NCBI GenBank assembly: GCA_944392695.1 | Contig: CALXXN010000003.1 | Coordinates: forward strand, 112,617-174,345 | Source of the DNA: an uncultured Spirochaetales bacterium | GTDB taxonomy: Bacteria > Spirochaetota > Spirochaetia > Sphaerochaetales > Sphaerochaetaceae | Direction: 5' to 3' | Length of the DNA stretch: 61,729 nucleotides | Part shown: positions 36,571 through 45,548 of the stretch, one piece after another | How the letters are laid out: each line of letters starts with the position of its first letter | How positions within the stretch are numbered: position 1 is the first letter of the stretch | The notes under the pieces: model-generated | The model's database searches: none | The model's input: only the letters and a program-made list of their open reading frames with translations | What the model was told of the DNA's origin: nothing | Translations under genes and position numbers: made by a program

Positions 36571-37522
36571 GCTTTCCTCCTTCACCGAACAAGCCACTGC
36601 CACCAAAAACCTTGGCAAGACGGTCAGCCATGACTAGCAGGATGAGGTTGACCACGCTCCTGAAAAGGCTGACAGCTGTCGAGAAACCGAAATCAGTGCT
36701 CGACTGGAATGTGACACGGTATATGTAGATATCAAGGACTTCGGCGACGTCCCTGGTCGCTGCGTTCTGCAAGTTGAAGACCTGGTCAAAGCCATTCGTC
36801 AGGATGTTGCCTGTAGAGAGGATGAACATGACGAAGACCGTCGGCAGGATGTTGGGCAGCGTGATCCTCCAGATCTTCTGCCAGCGGGTCGCGCCATCGA
36901 GATCTGCCGCCTCGTACTGCTCCATGTCTATGCCGCTTATCGCCGCGATGTAGACGATGGCGGACCAGCCACTGTTCTTCCAGATCTCCGTCAGGTAGAG
37001 CATGGGGACGAACTTCGACTTGCTGCCAAGGAAGTTGATTGGCTCATCCACGCCTAGGAGCTGCAGGAAGCTGTTGACGACACCTGTATAGGAAAGGACA
37101 TTGATCATGACACCTGAGACGACGACCCAGGAGAGGAAGTACGGGAAGGTGTACAGTGTCTGACAGACCTTGGAGAAACGGCGCATCCTGATCTCATTCA
37201 GGAAAAGCGCCATGAGCACCGGCACGGGGAAGGTGATCACAAGCTTTGATATGTTGATCCACAGCGTACGCCATACAGAGGCCCAGAAGGCCGGATCCGC
37301 GAAGAGGTAGCTGAAGTTCTCAAACCCGGTCCAGGGGCTGCCCCAGATACCCATCCTCGCGTTGTAATGCTTGAATGCAAGTGACAAGCCACCCATCGGC
37401 ATGTAGGCGAAGATGATGAACCATACGGTTCCAGGAATCAGGAGGACGTAGGTCCACTTGTTCTTCACTATCTCGGCCAAGAGGCTTCCTGTCTTAGGCT
37501 TAAGTATCCTGTCTTTTCTCAC
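36551..37522 (-). CDS. Carbohydrate ABC transporter permease, LplB type
   Basis: 323 residues, first gene of the minus-strand transport operon. It starts with a basic cytoplasmic segment, then KNKWTYVLLIPGTVWFIIFAYMPM, and has the EAA loop QYEAADLDGATRWQKIWRITLPNILPT. Six helices are visible. The start GTG 37522 has AGGAGG 7 bases upstream. A LacI-type operator lies 20 bases before the start codon. Confidence 0.9.
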   Translation of the reverse strand: MRKDRILKPKTGSLLAEIVKNKWTYVLLIPGTVWFIIFAYMPMGGLSLAFKHYNARMGIWGSPWTGFENFSYLFADPAFWASVWRTLWINISKLVITFPVPVLMALFLNEIRMRRFSKVCQTLYTFPYFLSWVVVSGVMINVLSYTGVVNSFLQLLGVDEPINFLGSKSKFVPMLYLTEIWKNSGWSAIVYIAAISGIDMEQYEAADLDGATRWQKIWRITLPNILPTVFVMFILSTGNILTNGFDQVFNLQNAATRDVAEVLDIYIYRVTFQSSTDFGFSTAVSLFRSVVNLILLVMADRLAKVFGGSGLFGEGGKREKRKV

Positions 37523-37541
37523 ACAGGCCTCCTGCAAAAGA

Positions 37542-37559
37542 TGTAGAAACGTTTCTACA
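37542..37559 (-). promoter_or_regulatory. LacI-family operator, transport arm
   Basis: TGTAGAAACGTTTCTACA, a perfect 18-bp palindrome with the central CG typical of LacI/GalR sites. It lies about 10-30 bases downstream of the predicted start of the lplB promoter, where a repressor would block transcription. Confidence 0.85.
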
Positions 37560-37576
37560 ATTTCCAGTTCCAGTTT

Positions 37577-37605
37577 AGGATATGGCAGCATGTGAGCTTT
37601 GTCAA
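37577..37605 (-). promoter_or_regulatory. Sigma-70 promoter of the transport operon
   Basis: TTGACA (37605-37600), 17-base spacer and TATCCT (37582-37577) on the minus strand. Confidence 0.7.
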
Positions 37606-37667
37606 ACGAATTTTGAAGATTTTGTATTTTCTTTTAAATCAAGATATTAACGAATTTCAATTTAAAG

Positions 37668-37696
37668 TTGACAACCAGCCTTCAAGGAAATAGAAT
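37668..37696 (+). promoter_or_regulatory. Sigma-70 promoter of the GH3-GH94-lacI operon
   Basis: TTGACA (37668-37673), 17-base spacer and TAGAAT (37691-37696). The start would lie near 37703, about 80 bases before the GH3 ATG. Confidence 0.7.
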
Positions 37697-37713
37697 GACG
37701 GTTGAAGGAAATT

Positions 37714-37731
37714 TATGGTAACGTTTCCTTA
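37714..37731 (+). promoter_or_regulatory. LacI-family operator, enzyme arm
   Basis: TATGGTAACGTTTCCTTA, an imperfect palindrome sharing the AACGTTTC core with the operator at 37542. It lies about 11-28 bases after the predicted start of the GH3 promoter, the same relative place as in the other arm. Confidence 0.6.
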
Positions 37732-37782
37732 ATCGCTTTCTTCTTAATACAAGAGGAATTAAAACAACAAGAGGTCTTTAAG

Positions 37783-39774
37783 ATGGATCCTCATGGCAAG
37801 ACATTGAAGGAAAAACTGGGGCTGATGACACAGCTTACAAGCGAGAATTTCTCCTCAACCCACTCCCAGGGGAGCACGGGGGCACAAGCCGCCTTCCAGC
37901 TCGATGATGATGAGGCAAGGTACTTGGGATCCACCTTGAACTGCATATCAAAAGATGTGATAGACGCCTTGAATGCCGAGCGTCAGGCCAAGGATGCCCA
38001 GCCGCTGTTATTCATGCTCGACATGATCCATGGCTTCGACCTCATCATGCCCATCCCCCTTGCCCAGGCAGCTTCCTTCGACCCTGCCTTGGTAAGAAAG
38101 GCCAGCCAACTCAGCGCCACAGAGGCCTCTGCCGCTGGTGTCGATGTCACATTCTCGCCGATGTGCGACCTGGCCCGTGACCCACGCTGGGGACGTGTCA
38201 TGGAAGGCTATGGGGAGGATGTCTTCCTCGCCTGCTCCATGATCCGTGCTGTCGTGAATGGCTACCATGATGGGGGCCTGCTGTCATGCATCAAACACTA
38301 CATAAGTTATAGTGCGCCAGATGGGGGACGCGAATACAACAACGCCGAAATCAGTCCAGCGACTCTCTACGAGTCCTACCTGCCCCTCTACAAGGCCGGC
38401 ATTGATGCGGGTGCCGACCTTGTCATGTGCGCCTTCAACTCCTGGAACGGGATCCCCCTGACATGTCACAAGGCTTTGCTGACAGACGTCCTGCGTGGCA
38501 GGCTTGGTTTCAAGGGGCCTGTGATCAGCGACTACGCTGCTGTGAATGAGCTTATCGCCCATGGCGCCGCGGCTGATACCAAGGAAGCCGCAGAGCTCGC
38601 ACTGAACGCAGGCGTCGATATCGAGATGATGAGCACCTGCTTCCTTGAGCATGGCGGTGAGCTTGTCAGGGAAGGTCTTGTCAGTGAGGAGCGCATTGAT
38701 GAGGCCGCAAGCCGCGTGCTCTCCCTGTGGGATCATAAGCCAAGCCCCAGACCCATTGATGTAGATATCAAGGAAGTTGGGATCCAGCTTGCAGCCGAGA
38801 GCGCAGTGCTCTTGAAGAACGGGCGCTCCGCCCTGCCCCTCTCCTCAACCAGCGTGGCCCTCACAGGCAACTTCGCCTCCTCACGCCGCGTGCTGGGAGG
38901 CTGGTCACTTGACAAGTGTGAAGGACTCTCCCTCAGCGAGGCCTTCATCCTTGATGGCATCACGTCCCTTCCCGTTGATGATGCATCCACCGTCATCATC
39001 GCAAGTGGCGAGGACCAGGAAGGCACAGGTGAAGGTGCAAGCCGCACCAGCCTCAGGCTCCCCTCGGCCGACATCGAAGAAGCCAGGCGCCTCAAGACCC
39101 TTGGAAAGACAGTCATCCTTGTCGTCTATGCAGGACGTCCCCTGGTGCTTGGTGACATCGAGCCCTATTGTGATGCCATCCTCTACGCCTGGTTCCCAGG
39201 GACCTATGGGAACATCGCCATCAAGGACCTCCTGCTTGGCAAGCGCCTACCACAGGGCAAGTGCCCTATGTCCTTTCCTCGTAACGAGGGCCAGATTCCG
39301 ATCAACTACGACGGGTTCACGACAGGACGCCCTTGGGATGGCGAGGACCCTTCACGATACTTCTCGCGCTACATCGACTGTCCCAACAGCCCGCTCTACC
39401 CCTTTGGCCATGGCCTTACCTATGGTGAGTGCTCGCTTGATTCAGCCCGGGTTGAAGATGGTGAGCTGGCCGTCACTGTCACAAACAGGTCGGCAGAGGA
39501 TGCGTTTGAGACACTGCAGGTCTATGTATCCAAGAAGATCAAGGGGCACAGCAGGAGGAAGATGGCGCTGAGACACTTTGACAAGCTCGCCTGCCCAGGG
39601 CACTCAACGACAAGGACCAGGATCAAGCTGACAAAGGAGATGTTCATGACGGACATCGGACTTGAGCACTGCTTTGTCGAAGGAGGCTTCACCCTGCACA
39701 TCGGGTTTTCATCAGCCAATACCACACAGGTCAGCATGACGCTCACAAAGGAGGACTTCGATGAGCTCGCTTGA
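37783..39774 (+). CDS. Glycoside hydrolase family 3, beta-glucosidase type
   Basis: 663 residues, no signal peptide, so it acts on imported sugars. The catalytic barrel shows DPRWGRVMEGYGEDVFLA, CIKHYISYSAPDGGREYN and the nucleophile region GFKGPVISDYAAV (Asp250). The second sandwich domain has ILVVYAGRPLVL, and the C-terminus a fibronectin-III-like domain with YPFGHGLTYGECSL. ATG 37783 follows GAGG; earlier in-frame codons lack GH3 similarity. Likely beta-glucosidase, but xylosidase or other exo-activities are possible. It overlaps the phosphorylase gene by 14 bases. Confidence 0.92.
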   Translation: MDPHGKTLKEKLGLMTQLTSENFSSTHSQGSTGAQAAFQLDDDEARYLGSTLNCISKDVIDALNAERQAKDAQPLLFMLDMIHGFDLIMPIPLAQAASFDPALVRKASQLSATEASAAGVDVTFSPMCDLARDPRWGRVMEGYGEDVFLACSMIRAVVNGYHDGGLLSCIKHYISYSAPDGGREYNNAEISPATLYESYLPLYKAGIDAGADLVMCAFNSWNGIPLTCHKALLTDVLRGRLGFKGPVISDYAAVNELIAHGAAADTKEAAELALNAGVDIEMMSTCFLEHGGELVREGLVSEERIDEAASRVLSLWDHKPSPRPIDVDIKEVGIQLAAESAVLLKNGRSALPLSSTSVALTGNFASSRRVLGGWSLDKCEGLSLSEAFILDGITSLPVDDASTVIIASGEDQEGTGEGASRTSLRLPSADIEEARRLKTLGKTVILVVYAGRPLVLGDIEPYCDAILYAWFPGTYGNIAIKDLLLGKRLPQGKCPMSFPRNEGQIPINYDGFTTGRPWDGEDPSRYFSRYIDCPNSPLYPFGHGLTYGECSLDSARVEDGELAVTVTNRSAEDAFETLQVYVSKKIKGHSRRKMALRHFDKLACPGHSTTRTRIKLTKEMFMTDIGLEHCFVEGGFTLHIGFSSANTTQVSMTLTKEDFDELA

Positions 39775-42700
39775 ACCCCTTGCCATGATAAGCAGTGGAA
39801 AGCTCTCCATGGCTTTCTGCCAGGATGGCTCCATACAATCCATACACCTGGGTTCCCTCCTGCTGACCCGGTATATCAAGCATTCGATCGACAGGGACCT
39901 CTGTGTTGCCTGGCTCCGCCGTCATCATGAGGATGGCATGATCGAGTCCTCTCCAATCACAAGACTGGATGCCAGCCTTGCTTCCAACGCGGCACGCTTC
40001 AAGAGCACGGCCCTTGGCATCGCTGTCGATGAGGAATACATCCTGGCTGATGAAGGATGGAAGTACACGGTCTCGCTTGGACCTGCGGAAGGATCCTATG
40101 ACCTGGTCTTCCTCACCGCTCCTGGCTTTGGCACAGAGGGGTTCGTGCTTGAGAATGAGCTCTATGCCTCACAGTACATGGACCATTCAGTCTTCCATGG
40201 TCCATGGGGGGCGGTCATCACCTCAAGGCAGAACCTGGACCAGGATGGGGCCTTCCCACTCTTCCAGAGCCAGTTGCATGGAATCAAGGCAGTGGGCTTT
40301 TCAACAGATGAATGCCAGCTGAGGAAGGGGTCCAGGAATATCCTCGACCTGTCGATGGCGCACCTTGATGACAAGGTCTTCCAGGGTGAGAGCGCCCTGC
40401 ATGCCTTGCAGAGCGATACCTTCACATTGGATAAGGCAACATCAGTTTCAATGATTTGTATCGCCTCACCATCAAACCAGGACAGGGTACGAAAGCCACT
40501 TGATCCATCAAGGCTCATCGATGTCCAGCCACAGGGTGATTGGAAACCAAGGGAACTCCATCCTGCCAAGGCACTTGGCCCTGATATCGAAGGAAGGGAT
40601 CCACGTGATGAGGACCTCAGGAAGGGCTTCGAGGGGGTCAAGTTCGAGGAAGTGTCGGACAGCAGGCTCCTAAGCTTCTTCGCCAAGAGGCATGTCCATG
40701 TCGTCACAAAAGCCAAGGAAGAAGCCAGCGCCAGAGGCACAGGCACGATCCTGATGTCAGGTGGGGACCTCACGGACTTCCGCCATCCACGGATCTCGAC
40801 GACGACAGGCATGGATGGGCTCTTCAGCAGCCATGTCGTGATCGGCAACACGAATCACAACAAGTTCGTCTCATCAAACAGGGGGCAGTACAGTGACAGG
40901 CCCAGCCTCGGCATGAGGATATACCTTGAGGACAAGGGGGCATACAGGAGGCTTGCGACACCAAGCTTCTACGAGATGGGGCCGGGACACAGCCGTTGGA
41001 CCTACCTCCTCGATGATGAGGTCATACGCGTCAGCTGCCATGTAGCCGCCAGCTCCCCTGCCCTCAGGGTCTCAGTGGACTCAGACAGGGAACACCGCTT
41101 CCTTGTCACAATGCTCCTCAGCTTCGGAAAACACGAGAACAAGGACAGCTTCGACATCACAAGACAGGCCTATGGCTTCACTGTCGAAGCCTCTGGGGAC
41201 AACCCCGCTGCAAAGACCACGGACTGCCCTGCCTACGAGGTGAGGACCAGTGGTGGATTCAGCTTCCACGATGACTCCATCCTTCTTGATGGCCTGACTG
41301 TTGAGAACCCTGACCTGGTCTGCCTTGAGAGCAAGGCCACCATGGCCTTCCAGATTGTTATCGGGGCAAAAGGTGTTGAGATAGGGCCAGAGGAAGAAGA
41401 GAGGCCTCTGCTGGAAAAACAGTATGACGAGGTGCTCGCCTCTCTTGAGATCAAAGGGGCGTCGCAAGATGCAGCCATACTCGATGAGACATTGCACTCC
41501 TATGCTCACAACACCCTGGTCCACTACCTGATGCCACATGGCCTGGAACAGCAGGGAGGTGCCGCCTGGGGGACACGTGATGTCTCACAAGGCCCCTTCG
41601 AGTTCCTGATGACCTTCGGACATCATGATGCTGTCAGGAAGATACTCCTGAACGTCTTCGCCCATCAGCGCACCTCAGGAGAGTGGCCCCAGTGGTTCAT
41701 GTTCGACTCCTACAAGGACGCCTATGGCTCCTGCCACGGGGATGTCATCTTCTGGCCGCTGAAATGCCTCTCGCTCTACATCACGGCCACAGGGGATGTC
41801 ACCATTCTTGATGAACCTGCAGCCTTCCTCGACCAAGACAGGGAAGAACCCATCATCACACATGTCTGCAAGGCCCTCTCAAGCATAGAAGGACGCTTCA
41901 TCGATGACACCTGGCTTGTAAGCTACGGCGGCGGGGACTGGGATGACACGCTCCAGCCCATGGACAGCACGATGAAGGATGACCTTGTCAGCTCCTGGAC
42001 CCAGGCCCTGGCCTATGAGGTCATCACAGGACTTGCGAAGGCCACCGAGGGACGGAAGCTGCCCTATGATCTTGCTTCCTGGGCGGAAGGCATGAGGAAG
42101 AACTTCCACACCTACCTGGTCAAGGATGGTTGCATCGCAGGTTTCCTCCTCTATTCCAAGGGCAAGTTGATGCTGCACCCGGATGATGATGTCACGGGTA
42201 TCCACTACCGCCTGATCTCATTGACCCGTGCGGTCATCGCAGGTCTTGTCAGCCAGGAAGAGGCCTTGTCAATCATGGACCTGATTGAAAAAGAGCTGCA
42301 CTATGCGGACGGTGTCCACCTGATGGACCGCCCCGCCCCCTACGATGGTGGCCTGTCAAAGCTCTTCGTCAGGGCTGAACGGGCTGCCAACATCGGACGG
42401 GAGATCAGCCTGGAATACATCCATGCCGACATCCGTCATATCATGGCGGCGGTCAAGGCAGGCCGGGCTGACCTTGCCTGGAAGGGCTTGATGGAAATAA
42501 ATCCAATACTCCTCAGCGGGAGGGTGCCTAACGCCCTACCACGTCAGGCGAACATGTATTTCTCCAGTTCCGACGGCCTCTTCAGCGACCGCTATGAGTA
42601 CAGCAGGGACTTCGACAAACTGAAGGATGGCTCGATTCCTGTCGCAGGAGGCTGGAGACTCTACTCTTCAGGACCTGGCATCTACATCACCGCCCTGGTG

Positions 42701-42949
42701 CGGGATGTGCTTGGACTTGACATGGGAAAGGAGCATCTCACAATTTCTCCTTGCATTTCCGCCTCAGCACTGCCCTTATCTGTAAGCTTCGTCCATGAAG
42801 GCAGGAGAATCAGGGTGGACTATGTGGCACCCGATGCTGATGGGATTGAGCTGGACGGAGTGGATGCATCCCCTGTCCTGCCATGGGAAAGGCTCCGTGA
42901 CGGATCCGTGCTCACTGTACGCTTGCGGACAGGGGGTGTTGGAAAATAA
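39761..42949 (+). CDS. GH94-type glycoside phosphorylase, possible 1,2-beta-oligoglucan phosphorylase
   Basis: 1062 residues. The N-terminal half is a beta-sandwich region; the C-terminal half is an alpha/alpha barrel with GAAWGTRDVSQGPFEFLMTFGHHDAV (Asp607), QWFMFDSYKDAYGSCHGDVIFWPLKCLSLYI and GGGDWDDTLQP. The last corresponds to the GH94 general-acid segment GDWND, making Asp729 the candidate. Glycoside phosphorylases split an oligosaccharide with phosphate to give sugar 1-phosphate. Length and neighbours (GH3, binding protein, LacI) resemble the Listeria sophoro-oligosaccharide phosphorylase operon. The substrate call rests on that resemblance only. ATG 39761 follows AAGGAGG. Confidence 0.78.
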   Translation: MSSLEPLAMISSGKLSMAFCQDGSIQSIHLGSLLLTRYIKHSIDRDLCVAWLRRHHEDGMIESSPITRLDASLASNAARFKSTALGIAVDEEYILADEGWKYTVSLGPAEGSYDLVFLTAPGFGTEGFVLENELYASQYMDHSVFHGPWGAVITSRQNLDQDGAFPLFQSQLHGIKAVGFSTDECQLRKGSRNILDLSMAHLDDKVFQGESALHALQSDTFTLDKATSVSMICIASPSNQDRVRKPLDPSRLIDVQPQGDWKPRELHPAKALGPDIEGRDPRDEDLRKGFEGVKFEEVSDSRLLSFFAKRHVHVVTKAKEEASARGTGTILMSGGDLTDFRHPRISTTTGMDGLFSSHVVIGNTNHNKFVSSNRGQYSDRPSLGMRIYLEDKGAYRRLATPSFYEMGPGHSRWTYLLDDEVIRVSCHVAASSPALRVSVDSDREHRFLVTMLLSFGKHENKDSFDITRQAYGFTVEASGDNPAAKTTDCPAYEVRTSGGFSFHDDSILLDGLTVENPDLVCLESKATMAFQIVIGAKGVEIGPEEEERPLLEKQYDEVLASLEIKGASQDAAILDETLHSYAHNTLVHYLMPHGLEQQGGAAWGTRDVSQGPFEFLMTFGHHDAVRKILLNVFAHQRTSGEWPQWFMFDSYKDAYGSCHGDVIFWPLKCLSLYITATGDVTILDEPAAFLDQDREEPIITHVCKALSSIEGRFIDDTWLVSYGGGDWDDTLQPMDSTMKDDLVSSWTQALAYEVITGLAKATEGRKLPYDLASWAEGMRKNFHTYLVKDGCIAGFLLYSKGKLMLHPDDDVTGIHYRLISLTRAVIAGLVSQEEALSIMDLIEKELHYADGVHLMDRPAPYDGGLSKLFVRAERAANIGREISLEYIHADIRHIMAAVKAGRADLAWKGLMEINPILLSGRVPNALPRQANMYFSSSDGLFSDRYEYSRDFDKLKDGSIPVAGGWRLYSSGPGIYITALVRDVLGLDMGKEHLTISPCISASALPLSVSFVHEGRRIRVDYVAPDADGIELDGVDASPVLPWERLRDGSVLTVRLRTGGVGK

Positions 42950-42977
42950 AATGTACCTGGCACAAGGAGGGAGGACT

Positions 42978-44000
42978 TTGACGATCAAGGACATTGCCAG
43001 GCTCTCAGGCGTTGGTGTCTCCACTGTCTCGAGGGTCATAAACAACACGGGCTACGTCAGCGATGATGTCAGGAACAAGGTGACTTCCATTGTAAGGGAG
43101 TACAACTTCACACCCAACAACAGCGCCCGCAACCTCAAAGGCAGGACGACCAAGAACATCGCCCTGCTGGTCAAAGGCATAACAAACCCATTCTTCAACA
43201 AGATGATCCGCATCATCGAGGAGAAGTGTGCCCTACGAGGCTACCCGGTCTTCATACAGAACGTCGATGCCCAGGCGAATGAGATCGAGATCGCGATCCA
43301 GGAGAAGCGGGACCGCAACCTCTGCGGAGTCATCCTGCTTGGCGGAAATTTCGGTTACAGCGAGGAGGCCTTCAAGGCCCTTGGAATACCCACTGTCCTG
43401 GTCACTGTCTCTGCAAACGAGGATATCTCCAAAGACCTGTATTCAAGTATCAAGATTGATGACGAGAAAGAAGCCTATGATGCTGTATCGGCATTGATTG
43501 CACTTGGTCATGAGGAAATAGGTTTCATCTATAACCCACCTGGTGACCAGTTGACACCTAACAGGTTGCGTTTCGAGGGCTACAAGCGGGCCTTGGAGGA
43601 GCATGGCATAGCCTTCAACCCATCCTTGGTCGCAAGTTATGGAGGTGAGCCACTGCACTCTGGATATATATCAGGGTTCAGGGCGGCACAGGAGCTGCTT
43701 GGACGCAATCCGAGGATGAGCGCGGTCTTCGCCTTCGCTGATGTGCTCGCCCTTGGCGCCTGCAAGGCAATCCTGTCATCAGGACGCAGGATTCCTGATG
43801 ATATCTCGATCATTGGTTTTGACGGTATCGAGGAAGGGGAATTCTTCACTCCCTCGCTTGACACGGTCTATCAGCCTGCCGAGGAGATGGCGCTTGCAAG
43901 CATAGAGGCCCTCTTCGACATGCTCCAGGGAGGCGGCACACGGCACAAGATCTACAATGGTGTGCTGCTGCGCCGAGGATCCACGAAAGCCAGGAAGTAG
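42978..44000 (+). CDS. LacI family regulator of the carbohydrate locus
   Basis: 340 residues. The helix-turn-helix is at the very N-terminus: TIKDIARLSGVGVSTVSRVINNTGYVSDDVR, followed by the hinge helix NNSARNLKGRTTKNIALLV and a periplasmic-binding-protein-like effector domain ending in FDGIEEGEFFTPSLDTVYQPAEEM. TTG 42978 is preferred to ATG 42951 because AAGGAGG lies 7 bases ahead and LacI proteins usually start M-T-I-K-D-I-A. It probably binds the two operators at 37542 and 37714. Confidence 0.92.
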   Translation: MTIKDIARLSGVGVSTVSRVINNTGYVSDDVRNKVTSIVREYNFTPNNSARNLKGRTTKNIALLVKGITNPFFNKMIRIIEEKCALRGYPVFIQNVDAQANEIEIAIQEKRDRNLCGVILLGGNFGYSEEAFKALGIPTVLVTVSANEDISKDLYSSIKIDDEKEAYDAVSALIALGHEEIGFIYNPPGDQLTPNRLRFEGYKRALEEHGIAFNPSLVASYGGEPLHSGYISGFRAAQELLGRNPRMSAVFAFADVLALGACKAILSSGRRIPDDISIIGFDGIEEGEFFTPSLDTVYQPAEEMALASIEALFDMLQGGGTRHKIYNGVLLRRGSTKARK

Positions 44001-44017
44001 GTCCAACATAACAGCCC

Positions 44018-44048
44018 GGCCCCTCCCTTGATCAAGCAGGGAAGAGCC
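44018..44048 (-). terminator. Weak hairpin between convergent lacI and nucleotidase genes
   Basis: Arms 44018-44028 and 44038-44048 pair over 11 positions, with two G-U pairs if read as minus-strand RNA. There is a 9-base loop and no T run. Confidence 0.35.
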
Positions 44049-44055
44049 CTTGGCA

Positions 44056-45546
44056 TCACAAGATGACTTCGAAATCAGTTGGACTTGGAACCTTCACAGG
44101 CACTGCTTGCTCAAAGGATTCAATCAAGACATCCTGGATGTCTGTGCTGAAGCTCTGCAGGACAGGGACTTCACGATAGATATCGTATCCACCTGTACCA
44201 GATGCACGGTAGCTGTTCAGGACCATGCGGAGCTTGTAGCCAGGCTCTGCCAGGAGGTCTATGTCCTTGAAGCGCATGCGTACGACCCGGGAGCCTGGTT
44301 CCTTCGATAAGTCATAGCTGTAGGAAAGCCCACGGTAGAAGTCGAAGTTGTAGCGCTCATCCTTCATCGGTGAGAAGCTTTGTGACTCCACGACAAGGCC
44401 CTCCTGGTTCATCTCGGCAAAGGAGGCACTGCGTTCCATCGCCTTCTTGAGCTGCCTGGCCTCGATCTCCACAAGGACAAGGGAGTTCGAGAAGGGATAG
44501 GCCTTGAGCACATCAGCAAGCCTGACATCAGGACCGAGTGATGTCGGTTCATTGAAGAGGGAGGCTGCGGAGACATCGGCACCTGTGACCGCCATCTGTA
44601 TGTCGTTGATGTAGTCGGCAAGCGTCGAGCCATGCAGATAGCTGTAGAGTCTTGATCGGTCCTCAAGCACACCATCGACATGACCAAGGACCTCACCCAG
44701 CTCGGCCTCAATCCCTGCCTGCCTTGTATCAGCCTTCTTCAAGGCCTCCATCGCAGGAGAAAGCCTCACATCTGCAGCAGGCTTCAATATCCAGGCCTCA
44801 GGCTTCCTCCCCTTCTCCAGCTCCACCTCCGCATAGGTCGCGGCCTTGCTGCCTGCCTGGAGGACAAGCGTACCATGCATGAAGTGGGGTTCGATCAGCT
44901 GGTGCTGATGTCCAGTCAAGAGGACGTCGAATCCAAGTCTTGCGATATCCCCTGCCCTGTTTTCAATGTAAGGACCTTTGGAATCACCATCAGAAAACCC
45001 GCCATGGTAGACACAGATGCGGAAGTCCACATCCATCACCAGTGACTCCTCATATTCCTTTTCAAGACTGTCCAGGGCATCCTGGACCTCAAGACCATCG
45101 AGCCTGGCTCCATCCCAGACGTTGACGTAGTCGGTCACCGCCCCTGTGATGAAGAGGCGCACACCATCGCGTTCCATGATGACGTGGCGCTTTACGCCAA
45201 GAGCCTCCCTCCTGTCGACAAGGTTCGCACACACGATGTGGGCATTAAGGCTCGTCAGGAAATCACAAAGCGTATCGTAGCCGAAGTCGAAGTCATGGTT
45301 TCCAGGCACGTAGACATCAAGACACGCGGCGTTGAAGGCCTGGGCGGTCAGGAAGGGTCTGAGCCCCTTCTTCATCTCGTGGCGCACCAATGGGGAGCCT
45401 TGGAGGGAGTCGCCACCATCGATCCTCAGGCTGCCTGGCGTGAAAGATGAGGCGGTGAGCATATAACCCATCGCCTTCTTTCCAGGGCCGGTGTAATCCG
45501 TCGGATAGATATAAGAATGTGTGTCGCTTGTGTAAGATATCCTCAA
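44056..45546 (-). CDS. Cytoplasmic 5'-nucleotidase-like metallophosphoesterase
   Basis: UshA/YfkN superfamily, closest in layout to the intracellular YunD type. The metal-binding motifs are SYTSDTHSY, DGGDSLQGSP, VPGNHDFDFG, YHGGFSD and TGHQHQL, followed by a C-terminal 5'-nucleotidase domain (LHGSTLADYINDIQ, then AYPFSNSLVLVEI). There is no signal peptide. TTG 45546 starts 2 bases after the phnE stop, with GAGGGG ahead, and is preferred to ATG 45591, which would overlap phnE. As last gene of a PhnDCEE-type transport operon it probably removes phosphate from an imported or derived phosphoester. Confidence 0.85.
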   Translation of the reverse strand: MRISYTSDTHSYIYPTDYTGPGKKAMGYMLTASSFTPGSLRIDGGDSLQGSPLVRHEMKKGLRPFLTAQAFNAACLDVYVPGNHDFDFGYDTLCDFLTSLNAHIVCANLVDRREALGVKRHVIMERDGVRLFITGAVTDYVNVWDGARLDGLEVQDALDSLEKEYEESLVMDVDFRICVYHGGFSDGDSKGPYIENRAGDIARLGFDVLLTGHQHQLIEPHFMHGTLVLQAGSKAATYAEVELEKGRKPEAWILKPAADVRLSPAMEALKKADTRQAGIEAELGEVLGHVDGVLEDRSRLYSYLHGSTLADYINDIQMAVTGADVSAASLFNEPTSLGPDVRLADVLKAYPFSNSLVLVEIEARQLKKAMERSASFAEMNQEGLVVESQSFSPMKDERYNFDFYRGLSYSYDLSKEPGSRVVRMRFKDIDLLAEPGYKLRMVLNSYRASGTGGYDIYREVPVLQSFSTDIQDVLIESFEQAVPVKVPSPTDFEVIL

Positions 45547-45548
45547 GC

